The notes beneath the pieces are model-generated. The model searched no databases and had not been told where the DNA came from. It was given only the letters and a program-made list of their open reading frames with translations. DNA of 64,000 bases from Heterocephalus glaber (Eukaryota; Chordata; Mammalia; Rodentia; Bathyergidae), in assembly GCF_000247695.1 (NCBI RefSeq), contig NW_004624782.1, positions 14,238,750-14,302,749 on the forward strand, given 5' to 3'. This document shows, one piece after another, positions 1-9,114 of this stretch (positions within the stretch are counted from its first letter, which is position 1; the number at the start of each line of letters is the position of its first letter). Made by a program: the position numbers and the translations under genes.

Positions 1-93
1 ATTTTTTTTTTTTTTTTTGGTATCTGGGTTCGAACTTGGGACCTTGCGCTTGCGAGTCAGGTGGCGGAACCACTGAGCTAAATCCCTGGCCCT
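1..93 (-). mobile_element. ID-like tRNA-derived SINE
   Basis: Read on the minus strand, this has the pol III A-box (TAGCTCAGTGG) and B-box (GGTTCGA) of the tRNA-derived family that recurs through the window. It ends in a GATACC-type 3' end and a long A tail, seen here as 5' T's. It lies in the L1 that runs off the left edge. Confidence 0.9.
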
Positions 94-369
94 GTATCTA
101 GGAATCTGTCCATTTCTTCTGTGTTTTCTATTTTATTAGAGTACAGGTTCTTGAAGTAGGTATTGATGGTCCTCTGGATTTCTGCTGGACGTATTGTGAC
201 TTCACCTTTTTCGTTCCTAATTGCATGGATTTGAGCCTTTTCTTTTGTTTTTTGGATAATGTTGGCTAAGGGTTTATCGATATTATTTATTCTTTTGAAA
301 AACCAACTCTTCAAGTCGTTGATTTTTTGTATCATTCTCTTAGTCTCCATTGCATTGATTTATGCTCTG

Positions 370-459
370 ATCTTTTTTTTCTTTTGTACCGGGGATTGAA
401 CTCTGGTCCTTCCGCTTGCGAGGCAGACAGCAGAACCACTGAGCTAAATCCCCAGCCTC
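370..459 (-). mobile_element. ID-like SINE inside L1
   Basis: Full-length ID-like copy, minus orientation, with poly-T at its left end, inserted in the L1 ORF2 fragment. Confidence 0.88.
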
Positions 460-937
460 TGCTCAGATCTTTATAATTTCCTTCTTTGTATGAGCTTTGG
501 GTTTGTCTTGCTTATCTTTTTCTAGGAGCTTGAGGTTCAGCATTAGGTTGTTTATTTGAGCTCACCCTATTTTTCTAGTATGGGCATTCACTGAATGGGA
601 ATTCACTGAATTCCCTCGTAGAACTGCTTTCATTGTGTCCCATAGATTCCTGTATGTTGTGCTGGCATTATCATTTAATTGTAAAAACTGTCTAATTTCT
701 TCTTTAATTTCCTCTGTGACCCATTGGTTGTTCAGGAGAGTGTTACTCAATTTCCATGTTTGTGGGGTTCTTGTGGTTTCTTATGCTATTGATCTCCAAT
801 TTAATTGCACTATGGTCTGATAATATACAGGGGGTAACTTCAGTTCCTTTTCATTTACTTAGACATGTCCTATGAGCTATGAGCATGTGGTCTGTTTTGG
901 AGAACAACCCGTGTTCAGCCAAAAAGAATGTGTATTC

Positions 938-1023
938 GGGCTGGGGATTTAGCTCAGTGGTTTCGCTGCCTGCCTCGCAAGCGCAAGGTCCCGAGTTTGA
1001 TCCCTGGTACCAAAAAAAAAAAG
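938..1023 (+). mobile_element. ID-like SINE with clear target-site duplication
   Basis: Plus-orientation copy with A-box, B-box, GGTACC end and A tail. It is flanked by a direct repeat, AAAGAATGTGTATTC, immediately before (about 923-937) and after the tail (about 1021-1035). The clean duplication shows a young insertion into an older L1. Confidence 0.93.
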
Positions 1024-1598
1024 AATGTGTATTCTGATTTTGTGGGGTGGAACACTCTGTAGGATATGTATTAAGTCCATTTGTTCAAAAGTTTGGTTCG
1101 TTTGTAGTATTTCATTGTTGCTTTTTTGTCTAGATGATCTGTCTGTTTGTGACAGCGGGGTATTGAGGTCCCCCACTACAATTGTATTAGGTGCTTATTT
1201 GGTTTTTCATGTCCATTAATATTTGTTTTGTATAGTTGGGGGCATTCGTATTTGGTGGATAGATATTTATGATTGTCATCTCTTCCTCTTGGACTGTTCC
1301 CTTCACAAGGATGTAGTGTCCTTCTTTGTCTCTCTTAATTAGTTTTGGTTTGAAATCTACTTTGTCTGCAAATAAGATTGCTACCGCTGCTTTCTTCTGG
1401 GTTCCTGTCACGTGGGGAACTGTTTTCTATCCTTTTCTTTCAGTCTATGAATTTCCTTTTGAGTTAGGTGTGTTTCTTGTATACAGCATATTGTTGGATT
1501 TTGCTTCTTAATCCATTCTGCCAGTCTATTTCTTTTGATTGGTGAATTGAGGCCATTAACATTGATGGTTATAACTGATATGTACTGACTTATCCTTG

Positions 1599-2225
1599 TC
1601 ATGATATTTTACTGTTGTTGGCTCTTTTATTTTTTATTTTTCCCCCCTCTCCCTTTAATTTCTTTTTTTTTTGGTACCAGGGATCGAACTTGGGACCTTG
1701 TGCTTGCGAGGCAGGCGGCGGAACCACTGAGCTAAATCCCTGGCCCTCCCTTTGGTTTCTTGCCTTACCTGATGTCTTTGCTCTGTTGGGCCTCATGGAG
1801 TTGTGACCTTCATTGTCTTTTTCTAGGATATTGTGTAGAATGGTTTGGAGTGTTGGTTTGGTATTCATGAAGTTTCTCAGGTGTTCTTTGTCATGGAAAT
1901 ATCTTATTTCCCCATCAATTTTGAAAAATAGTTTTTCAGGATACATCAATCTAGGTTGGAAATTGTTTTCTTTTAGAGCTTGAAATACTTCACTCCAGGC
2001 TCTCCTTGACTTGAGGGTTTGTGTTGAGAAGTCTGCTGTGATTCTGATGGGCTTTCCTTTGAATGTGATTTGTTTTCTTCTCTTAACTGCTTGTAGTATT
2101 TTGTTCTTCTGTTGGGTTTCCGGGATCTTGACTATTATATGTCTAGGTGTAGATTTTATGTGTAGGTGTAGATTTTTTTTGATCATGGCTAGTTGGAGTC
2201 CTATAAGGCACCAACTGTCTTCTAG
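1599..2225 (-). pseudogene. L1 ORF1 C-terminal fragment
   Basis: This is the C-terminal half of L1 ORF1p, the RNA-binding chaperone of the retrotransposon. The translated segment from about 2186 down to 1760 contains the RRM/CTD signature: RHIIVKIPE, then a KRRKQITFKGKPIRIT-like block, then RRAW and PRLMYPEKL. An ID-like SINE (1661-1746) interrupts the frame just before the ORF1 end, and ORF2 starts at 1602, so the bicistronic order is kept. L1 similarity ends near 2225, so the element lacks its 5' UTR and the ORF1 N-terminus. Confidence 0.88.
1661..1746 (-). mobile_element. ID-like SINE between L1 ORF1 and ORF2
   Basis: Minus-orientation copy with T-stretch at left. Similar CTCCCTTT sequence lies on both sides, a probable target-site duplication. 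Confidence 0.88.
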
Positions 2226-2324
2226 CTAGTGAAAGGTGGGGCTGGGATTTGAAAATTTTATGTTTTTGGATTTGAATTTTTATACTTTGTATAGCTTTGC
2301 TCTTAAGAATAATTTTTTTCATTT

Positions 2325-2412
2325 TTTGAGACAAGGTCTCACTAGCCCAGGCTGGCCTGAAATTCTCAGGCCTCCTGATGCTGGGATTGTACGAGTGCTG
2401 CTGCTATGCCTG
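2325..2412 (-). mobile_element. B1 SINE, degraded
   Basis: Antisense B1 (7SL-derived): GAGACAAGGTCTCACTAG, then CCCAGGCTGGCC, then GCTGGGATT. The pol III side is truncated. Confidence 0.75.
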
Positions 2413-2439
2413 TTCCTTAAGGACTGTTCTGTGCCAAAA

Positions 2440-3180
2440 ATCCAAGGAGACTTCTGATAGAACTGAACTCCCTTTGTTGTAGTCGGGGTTTTGGCAAGGG
2501 AATACATTTAATATAGGACACATAATTTATAGGATTATTTTATGATATGTACTCAAAAAGTCAAATATGAAGGAGAGCAATAGATTAGCCACACACTAGA
2601 GGCCCAAAGAATCCAGCCAAGGGCCTGGATCCCACAGCAATGTCCCACACAAGTTCAGCAAGAGACCTAGAGTCCTCCACAAGGCATTGTCCTCCACAAG
2701 TCCGGCCAGTGGTCTAGAGCCCATGGCAGTGTCTCACACTCGTCCATATTGAGGATCTGCACCTGGAAGGCCCAAAGGCCAGTGGTGGAAGCCAGAAAAC
2801 AGGCTGGTGAGATGAAGGACTTGTGCCACCAGGCTGAGGCCTCTACATTGAGGCCAGTGATGCTCACGGTGAAGATCAGAGCTCCCTTGAGGAGAGCAGC
2901 AGCCATTCCCAGTGACAGCGAGGACCTGAGCTCCTCCTCCGAGGAGAACAGCCAAGTTTGGGTCAGGAAAACCACCCGCAGCAGGCTTCTGCTAGAAAAT
3001 CAACAGCCCCGATCTTCCCCTGCAGTTCTCTTTTTAGGGCATTGGCAGCAATCCTCTGTGGGTCTTCCATGTCCAGACCACACGGATTCTCAGCTGGGCA
3101 TTATAAGTTGACCATTAGTCAATCCACCACACCCTTTCTCCAGAGGAAATAAAAGCTCCTATTAAATGTGCTGTTTCAGG
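2440..3180. other. Unresolved, possibly LTR-like sequence
   Basis: No gene recognised. Open frames of 60-120 codons exist on both strands, none with family resemblance. A near-tandem phrase (caca(c/a)aag..., 'cca(c/t)aag') recurs at 2640-2710, and a single AATAAA lies near 3148, as in an LTR or a 3' UTR. I cannot assign it. Confidence 0.3.
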
Positions 3181-3181
3181 A

Positions 3182-3446
3182 CTGCCCTGGGGATCGAACT
3201 CTGGACCTTGCACTTGGGAAGCAGGTGGCGGAATCACTGAGCTAAGTCCCCAGCCCTGCCCTGGTTTTTTTAGCTGCTCTTGGAGGATACCTGCTGTACA
3301 ACGAAATGTTAACTTGTGGTTCCATCTCATAACCATTAAGTTCCTGTGAGTTTGTTTGGTTTTGTTTTTTTGATACCGGGGATCAAACTCGGGACCTTGC
3401 CCTTTCAAGGCAGTCGATGGCACCACTGAGCTAAATCCCCGGCCCT
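3182..3446 (-). mobile_element. Two ID-like SINEs (3182-3257 and 3364-3446)
   Basis: Both are minus orientation. The first lacks its A tail and is more diverged. The second has the GATACC end and T-stretch. About 100 bases of unassigned DNA lies between them. Confidence 0.85.
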
Positions 3447-3782
3447 CCTGTGAGGTTTTTTAAAAAGCTGTTAGACACTAGAAAGACACAGAAACTACCA
3501 GTTAATTTCCTTTCATATGTAAGGTAGGAACTTGTGTGGAGGTTGGAAAGATGGCTCTTTTTAATGGGTCTGAGTCCTGTGTGAAAGTAGGCTGGGGTGA
3601 GGGGCACTGGAGCCAGAGGAAGGCATGGACTTGGACCTGGTGGGACAGAAAGGACATTTTAGGTTGTCCAGAGCTCAGGGATCAGCATGTGTGCCAAGTG
3701 CGTGGGACTGGATGTGACCACAGAGTAAGCACATAATGTATGATCAAAAATACAGTGAATGTTTAAATTACTATTTCAATTT
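3447..3782. other. No feature seen
   Basis: Unique-looking sequence without recognisable repeat, RNA gene or coding signal. Confidence 0.4.
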
Positions 3783-4200
3783 TTTTATTACAGTAAAAGA
3801 CACATTCCTATAAATTCTTCTCAAAATATCCTCCCTTGCTTCAAACATACTTATCCTGTCATTCTCGATAACTTTGTAAAGCAGCTCTGAAGTCCTCTTT
3901 TGTGTGTCTTTAGTTGTACTGTTGCTAATGGCTCGATTGCTAAGTTAATTTAAAGCGTTTACCTTTTATGGTCATTTTGACTTTGAGGGAGAGCCAGAAA
4001 TTGCACAGTTCTAGATGGACAAGTACAGTTCAGCTCATGAACTTAATTCTTTCTACGATTCTGGTTGCAAACTGCACTGGACGAGAACCAAATCAAATTT
4101 CCCTATAAGGTCAACGTTGAAGCTAACCATTGCATTTGATTTGGTTCTCCTCCTCGACCGGAATCGTGGGAAGAATTAGGTCTGTGAACCGAGGTACCAC
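3783..4200 (-). pseudogene. Tc1/mariner transposase relic (C-terminal part)
   Basis: On the minus strand from about 4030 down to 3800, the translation gives CNFWLSLKVKMTIKGKRF. This matches the mariner catalytic-domain context 'APCDFWLFPKLK...KGKRF'. The frame then continues, with shifts, through a 'KEDF..' segment to a terminal SKGGYFEKN, resembling the usual mariner C-terminus 'GEYFEGD'. The third catalytic Asp context is present only as a degraded version (CNF for CDF), and stops follow at once. The mariner match is by motif order; the subfamily cannot be named. Confidence 0.7.
4043..4180. repeat. Long imperfect inverted repeat (hairpin)
   Basis: GAGAACCAAATCAAAT at 4083-4098 is the exact reverse complement of 4134-4149. 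The outer arms, 4043-4067 and about 4155-4180, pair over about 25 positions. All five mismatches there are T/C transitions that would be G-U pairs in RNA. A 15-versus-5-base internal loop separates the two stems, and a 35-base loop (4099-4133) closes the structure. It lies next to mariner transposase sequence. Confidence 0.75.
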
Positions 4201-4307
4201 CATGCAGTGGGTTAGAACACAGCATAATGTTACTATGTGACAGAAGTTGCTATAAGTGCTTGATCATTGTGGGGTTATCAAGAAATATAGGCAATGTTTT
4301 AAAAGTT

Positions 4308-4400
4308 TATAATAAAAGACACATTGCCACTAACCCCCTTCAAAATATTAAAAATTCTCTCTTGCTCCAAATACACTTATTGCATTGTCCTGTGTAATGT
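4308..4400 (-). mobile_element. Second mariner 3'-end fragment
   Basis: The block around AAAGACACATT, TTCAAAATAT and TTGCTCCAAATACACTTAT repeats, with substitutions, the terminal block at 3795-3860 in the same orientation. Read on the minus strand it again ends in a '..YFEGG'-like motif. Confidence 0.55.
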
Positions 4401-4445
4401 GTCTTTCACTATAATAAGTTTTGAAAAATTAAAACATTTACCATA

Positions 4446-4584
4446 TCTTTTTTTTTCCTTTTTTGTTTTTCTGAGATGGCTGGCCTTGAACTCTGTATAT
4501 CACAGGCTGGCCTCAGACTCACAGCAATCCTCCTGACTCAGCCTCCTGAGCATTGGACTCACAGGCACATGACACCACACCGGC
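4446..4584 (-). mobile_element. B1 SINE
   Basis: Antisense B1 with T-rich left end, GGCTGGCC, CCTCCTGACTCAGCCTCCTGA and a terminal CACCACACCGGC. Confidence 0.85.
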
Positions 4585-5094
4585 TCTCTCTGTATCTTCT
4601 GATCAACCTTGTAGTGTGGCTAGAATTGTGTATGTGAAAAGGAGAGTGGGAAGGAGAAGCTGGGAAAAACCTAGGTGTCTGCCAGATCCAGATGCCCCGT
4701 CACTGGGACGCAATACCTAACACAACATGTTCCCTCCGGCCTGAACTGCTGGTGGCACAAATGCATCTAATCCCTTTTTATTGGCCTTTTTACTTATAAA
4801 ACTAACAAAAATCTATTAATGGACTAACTCTAGTTAGTTGCTTGAATTGGAATAATTAGCACCCAGATATAAAAATAAGTACTATTCATATGCATCAAAA
4901 TTACTGCAATGAAATTTATTTCATTACATTTATATTAGTGAATTAAAAATACTTTATATATAGAGGTGGCTGGTTTATGCAGATTGTGCAAAACGTTGTA
5001 TCATGTTTGGCTCTTTTTGTGGCCACAGCAGCACCAATTTTTTCATATAATTTTCTGTAACATTTTCTACATTGCTTGCATGTGTTTCTTTTCT
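4585..5094. other. AT-rich, no feature seen
   Basis: No gene or recognisable repeat; increasingly AT-rich toward 4980. Confidence 0.4.
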
Positions 5095-5186
5095 TTCTTT
5101 TTTTTTTTTTTGGTACCGGGGATCGAACTCGGGACCTTGCCCTTTCAAGGCAGGCGGCAGAACCACTGAGCTAAATCCCTGGCCCC
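5095..5186 (-). mobile_element. ID-like SINE with target-site duplication
   Basis: Minus copy flanked by GCATGTGTTTCTT on both sides (about 5079-5091 and 5187-5199). Confidence 0.92.
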
Positions 5187-5359
5187 TGGCATGTGTTTCT
5201 TGCTGATCCTAAATTAGCTTCTATAAAGTGTATAGTTTTTTGAGTAATTTGTGCCTGTGGCATTTCTTCATGGGTTAATAGTTTAGCTATAGTTAATTCT
5301 CTAAATTTAACATGCAAATCTTACAAATTAGTTGTATTTCATGCTATTTTAATATTTTC

Positions 5360-5543
5360 CTCTTTTTTTTGGTACCAGGGATTGAACTCAGGACCTTGCG
5401 CTTTCAAGGCAGGTGGCAGCACCACTGAGCTAAATCCCGGCCCTTGCTTCTTTTTTTTTTTTTCTTTTTGGTACCAGGGATCAAACTTGGGTCCTTGTCC
5501 TTGCAAGGCAGGCAGTGGAACCACTGAGCTAAATCCATGGGCC
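5360..5543 (-). mobile_element. Two adjacent ID-like SINEs (5360-5445, 5448-5543)
   Basis: Back-to-back minus copies. CTTGCTTCTTTTTT occurs between them and again after the second, so the right-hand copy probably inserted beside the first and duplicated that target. Confidence 0.88.
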
Positions 5544-5553
5544 CCTTGCTTCT

Positions 5554-5756
5554 TTTTTGAGACAGGGTCTCACTACGTCGTCCAGGCTGGCTTGAACTCA
5601 CTGGGGATCCTGCCCCCCCCCCACTGGAGGGATTGAACTCAGGACCTTGTGTTTGCGAGGCAGGTGTGTTGCCACTGAGCTACATCCCCAGCCCATCAGC
5701 CTCTTAAGTACTAGGATTATAGGTGTGCACTACTACACCTGGCATGTTTTCCTTAA
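5554..5756 (-). mobile_element. B1 SINE interrupted by an ID-like SINE (5617-5696)
   Basis: The B1 body reads from GAGACAGGGTCTCACTACG to GGGATCCTGCC, then stops. An ID-like copy with a C-rich left end follows, and the B1 resumes at CAGCCTCTTAAGTACTAGGATTATAGG. The ID-like copy is therefore the younger of the two. Confidence 0.85.
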
Positions 5757-5891
5757 CATAAGATGCTAAAATAAAAAGTCATTGTTATTTCATGGCTAGA
5801 TTATTAAGCTCAGTGGTAAACTTTTCTGTTTTTATTCCTTGTTGTTCCTTGGTGGTTCTTCTCATATTTGTTTGGAATATTTATTTGTAAG

Positions 5892-5909
5892 TTATATATA
5901 TATATATAT
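5892..5909. repeat. (TA)n microsatellite
   Basis: Nine perfect TA units. Confidence 0.9.
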
Positions 5910-5936
5910 GTTATGGCCTGTACATTTTCCTTTTTT

Positions 5937-6056
5937 TCTTCTCTTTGAGTCAGGGTCTCACTATGTGGCCCAGGCTGGCCTCGAACTCATGGCAGTTTTC
6001 CTGCCTTTGCCTCCTGAGTGCTGGGATTATAGGTGTGTGCCACCATGCCTGGCTAC
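5937..6056 (-). mobile_element. B1 SINE
   Basis: Near-complete antisense B1 ending CACCATGCCTGGC. Confidence 0.9.
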
Positions 6057-7257
6057 ATTTTTCAATTTTAAGGGTATTTCAGTTTTGTAAAATTTTTTCC
6101 CATTGGAGTGTTAGATTATTGTAATATTTTAATTGGTATGAATGATATTTATATTTGGGCAGTAATTATTCAAATTCAAACAACTAATTTGGTCCATTTA
6201 TAGACTTTTAGTTTTATTAGTAAAAAGACTGCTGATAGTACAAATGGATCTAATCGCTTTTATCAGTCAGTGGTACAAGCCACCTAATGGGACATTCATG
6301 CATGTACCATGGGTGGTTCAAGCCAGCAGGACAATCAAATTCAAATCACAGCTGCCTGGTAGCAAGACATACAAATTAGGGCCTCACTGTGAATGTGTCA
6401 AAGGACTTTTAGAACAGGAAAGGTGTAATTTGACGGTTTTAAGATTTAGTCGGTGGTTAGCTGGTTCCTCAGCAGAAGCATCATGGTGGGAGGGTGTGGA
6501 GGAGCAGAGATGCTCGGTCCATAGTGGCTGGGAGGCAGGGCGCAGGGGAACAGCGCCCCAGAGGAAGGGGCAAGGGGGCTGAATAGTACCCAAGGTCATG
6601 CCAGCCACAACCCGGCCAGATGCTGAGGAGTGTTGGCCAAACCCAGTGGCTCTCAGGCCCATCAGGCTGACACAGATGCAGCCACACATTCCGCCCTGTG
6701 TCAACTTGACACCCGACTGACAGGTCCTAAACTGCACTTACTTTCCAAATAAACCGCAAGCTGATAGTTCCATGCCGCAGGCCCAGCCTGAAGATGGCCC
6801 TTGCCTAATCCCCATTCCCTTCTTCTCTGTAGTCTGGACAAGTCAAACAGCACGGACACAGTCTGTCTGACTAAGATTGGAGACCGAGGCACCGCCCCAG
6901 GAGGGCTGCACTGTGACCCTCCCTGTCCCCTTCCTCCGCATGCCCTATGGATCTCGAAACCACCAAACCACCAGGCTGAGTCCACCTAGGCCAAGCAGCA
7001 CTACTTCCCCTCCCCTCCTGTTTGCCTCCCACTATAGATACAGAGGGTGGGGCTCAGCCATTAGCTGCCCACGAGCTATGGTTCCACCCGGTCCCAACTT
7101 CCCGGAATAGTCTTTTTCTTCCTTTCTGCTTCATCTCCCACCACTCTCCCCAGCTTTGGACCCTACACTGTGTGGGTCTCAGCACTAAAACAGTTCAACT
7201 GTCTTGCATACAGTTGAAAATGCAATAATCTCTTCCTCAGAAACAACAGTTCTAGCA
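6057..7257. other. No gene seen
   Basis: Non-repetitive-looking DNA with short open frames on both strands (largest about 115 codons) but no family resemblance, splice pattern or RNA gene. Confidence 0.35.
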
Positions 7258-7349
7258 TTTTTTTTTTTTTTTGTACCAGGGATTGAACTCAGGATCTTGC
7301 CCTTGCAAGGCAGGCAGTGGAACCACTGGGGTAAATTCCCAGCCCAGCT
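7258..7349 (-). mobile_element. ID-like SINE
   Basis: Minus copy. The short matches TCTAGCATTT before it and TTTAGCATTTCTA after it suggest a target-site duplication. Confidence 0.88.
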
Positions 7350-7824
7350 TTAGCATTTCTAAAAGTCCAAGCCAAAGTCTCTGCTAACTTAAGGCAAACA
7401 GTGTGATCCTCTGTAAAAAAAAGTCAGACAAGTTACACAATCCCAAGGTCTATGGCACAGGGTAATCATTCCTATTCTAAAAGGAAGGAATAGGGAGATA
7501 AAGAACTGGACCAAAGCAAGACAAATGCTGAGTCCTGTAGTCTTCTATCTGGTATCTGGGGCACATGTGGTGAGATGTGGGTTCAGTGGGCTTGTCCAGT
7601 CCTACCCTGTGGCCTCTGGTTGCAGCTCACAGGGCCTCTTGGGCCTGCTCTGCTCGCAGTCTGCAGATTTCCGTGGCAGACAGTCCATGGCCCTGACAGT
7701 TTCAACTTCATTCCCACAGCTTCATACTCAGATCTCAGTGGCTTTTTGCCTGGGTTCCTCAGCCTTCCTTTGAAATGTAGGTGGAAACCTCCCTGACCTC
7801 ATAACTCTCAGATTCTGCATGCTA
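7350..7824. other. No feature seen
   Basis: Nothing supportable. Confidence 0.35.
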
Positions 7825-7834
7825 GTAAAACCAG

Positions 7835-8210
7835 TGTCAAGCCGTGCATGGTGGTGTACACCTGAAATCCCAGCACTTGGGAAGCTGAGGCAGGAGGATC
7901 GTGGTGAGTTCAAGGCCAGCCTGGGCTACACAGGGAGTTCATGGTCAGCCTGAGCTATATAGCAAGACCGTGTCTCAAAAAAACAAAAAACAGGGCCTGG
8001 GGATTTAGCTCAGTGGTTCTGGTGCCTGCCTCACAAGTGCAAGGTCCCGAGTTCAATCCCCGGTACCAAAAAAAGAAAGAAAGAAAGAAAAAAACAAAAA
8101 ACAGGGCTGGGGATTTAGCTCAGTGTTTCTGCCTCCTGCCTCAAAAGTGCAAGGTCCCAAGCTCGATCCCCAGTACCAAAAAAACCCAAAACCAAAAAAC
8201 AAACACAAAG
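7835..8210 (+). mobile_element. B1 with two ID-like SINEs in its A-rich tail
   Basis: A full B1 (7835-7990) is followed in the same orientation by ID-like copies at 7993-8075 and 8103-8185. The whole array is bracketed by near-identical direct repeats, AAAACCAGTGTCA at about 7825-7837 and AAAACCCAGTGTCA at about 8210-8223. The ID-like copies probably entered the B1 A tail, because A-rich AAAAACA runs repeat at each junction. Confidence 0.85.
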
Positions 8211-8499
8211 AAAACCCAGTGTCACGAGGATGACACCGAAGTCTGCTTCCAGTGGGAGCAGTAGTCAGGCCTCTTGGACCATGGCTGCAGAAGCCTCAGT
8301 GCCTGGATGGGTGAGTACAGCAAAATGGATTCTTGGGAACCAATCACCTGAGTGACCTTGAGGGGACCCAGTGATTCTCTTCTCAGATGTTTATATACTT
8401 TTGCATCTTGGAGCCTGTGTGGGTGGGGTCTTGCTGATTCCCGAGGTGCCCTCAAGAAATCTTTCTTTTTGTCTCTGAACAAAGTACTTGGTTTCTTTT

Positions 8500-8586
8500 G
8501 GTTTTTTTTTTTTGGTATGGGATCGAAACTCGGGACCTTGTGCTTGCAAGGCAGGCGGCGGAACCACTGAGCTAAATCCCCGGCCC
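8500..8586 (-). mobile_element. ID-like SINE with 14-bp target-site duplication
   Basis: Flanked by ACTTGGTTTCTTTT at 8486-8499 and 8587-8600. Confidence 0.95.
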
Positions 8587-8830
8587 ACTTGGTTTCTTTT
8601 TAATGACACTCATCTCTTCAGCCATGCTTTGCTCCAAACATTACACATGGTTCTTCCTGGGCCCCTTTTTTCTCCCAAAATTTCTGCTCTGATTTTTTTT
8701 GCCCCAGTTCTCACTATAAATTTGGCTGAAAACAGCCAGAATACTCACTCACTACAGCTTGAATGTTGGGCCTTCTTGAAGTTTCCTCCTGTAGGCTCAG
8801 GACATGGGAAGCAAAGCTGTAAAGTTGTTT

Positions 8831-8876
8831 TCTGTGCTGGGATTAGAGGTGTGCACCACCGCCCCTGGTGGTGTGG
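8831..8876 (-). mobile_element. B1 fragment
   Basis: Only the 3'-proximal part as read on plus (GTGCTGGGATTAGAGGTGTGCACCACC) remains. Confidence 0.55.
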
Positions 8877-9114
8877 ACTTCCCGTAATGGTGGGAAGTGA
8901 GCCTGGCGCCTAGCATAAGCTAAGCACAGGCTTTTATCACTGAGCCGCACCCCAGCCTGTGTGGCCTGGGAAACGTGGCTTAGCTTCGTACATGTGCGGG
9001 CTGGATGTAGGAAAAACACAGGTACAAGCCATTTTCCCATGCATCATACATTTAAAAAATCAGAGATTTGGGGTGAGTTGGCTGGAGCTGTCGAGGGCCT
9101 GTGGGGAGGGTGCC

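Larger units (their letters stand above)
78..1602 (-). pseudogene. L1 ORF2 fragment: endonuclease and start of RT region
   Basis: This is the N-terminal part of an L1 ORF2 protein, the endonuclease/reverse transcriptase that drives target-primed retrotransposition. It begins with the ATG at 1600-1602. Endonuclease landmarks can be read in order: NVNGLN near residue 15, QETHL near residue 43, and GDLNTPLS near 1150-1175, which carries the catalytic Asp/Asn pair. A later segment at 78-350 is the lysine- and asparagine-rich linker before the RT domain. The reading frame is broken several times and interrupted by three ID-like SINEs (370-459, 938-1023, and one at the left edge). The RT and C-terminal parts lie beyond the window start. 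This is a decayed element and makes no protein. Confidence 0.88.
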
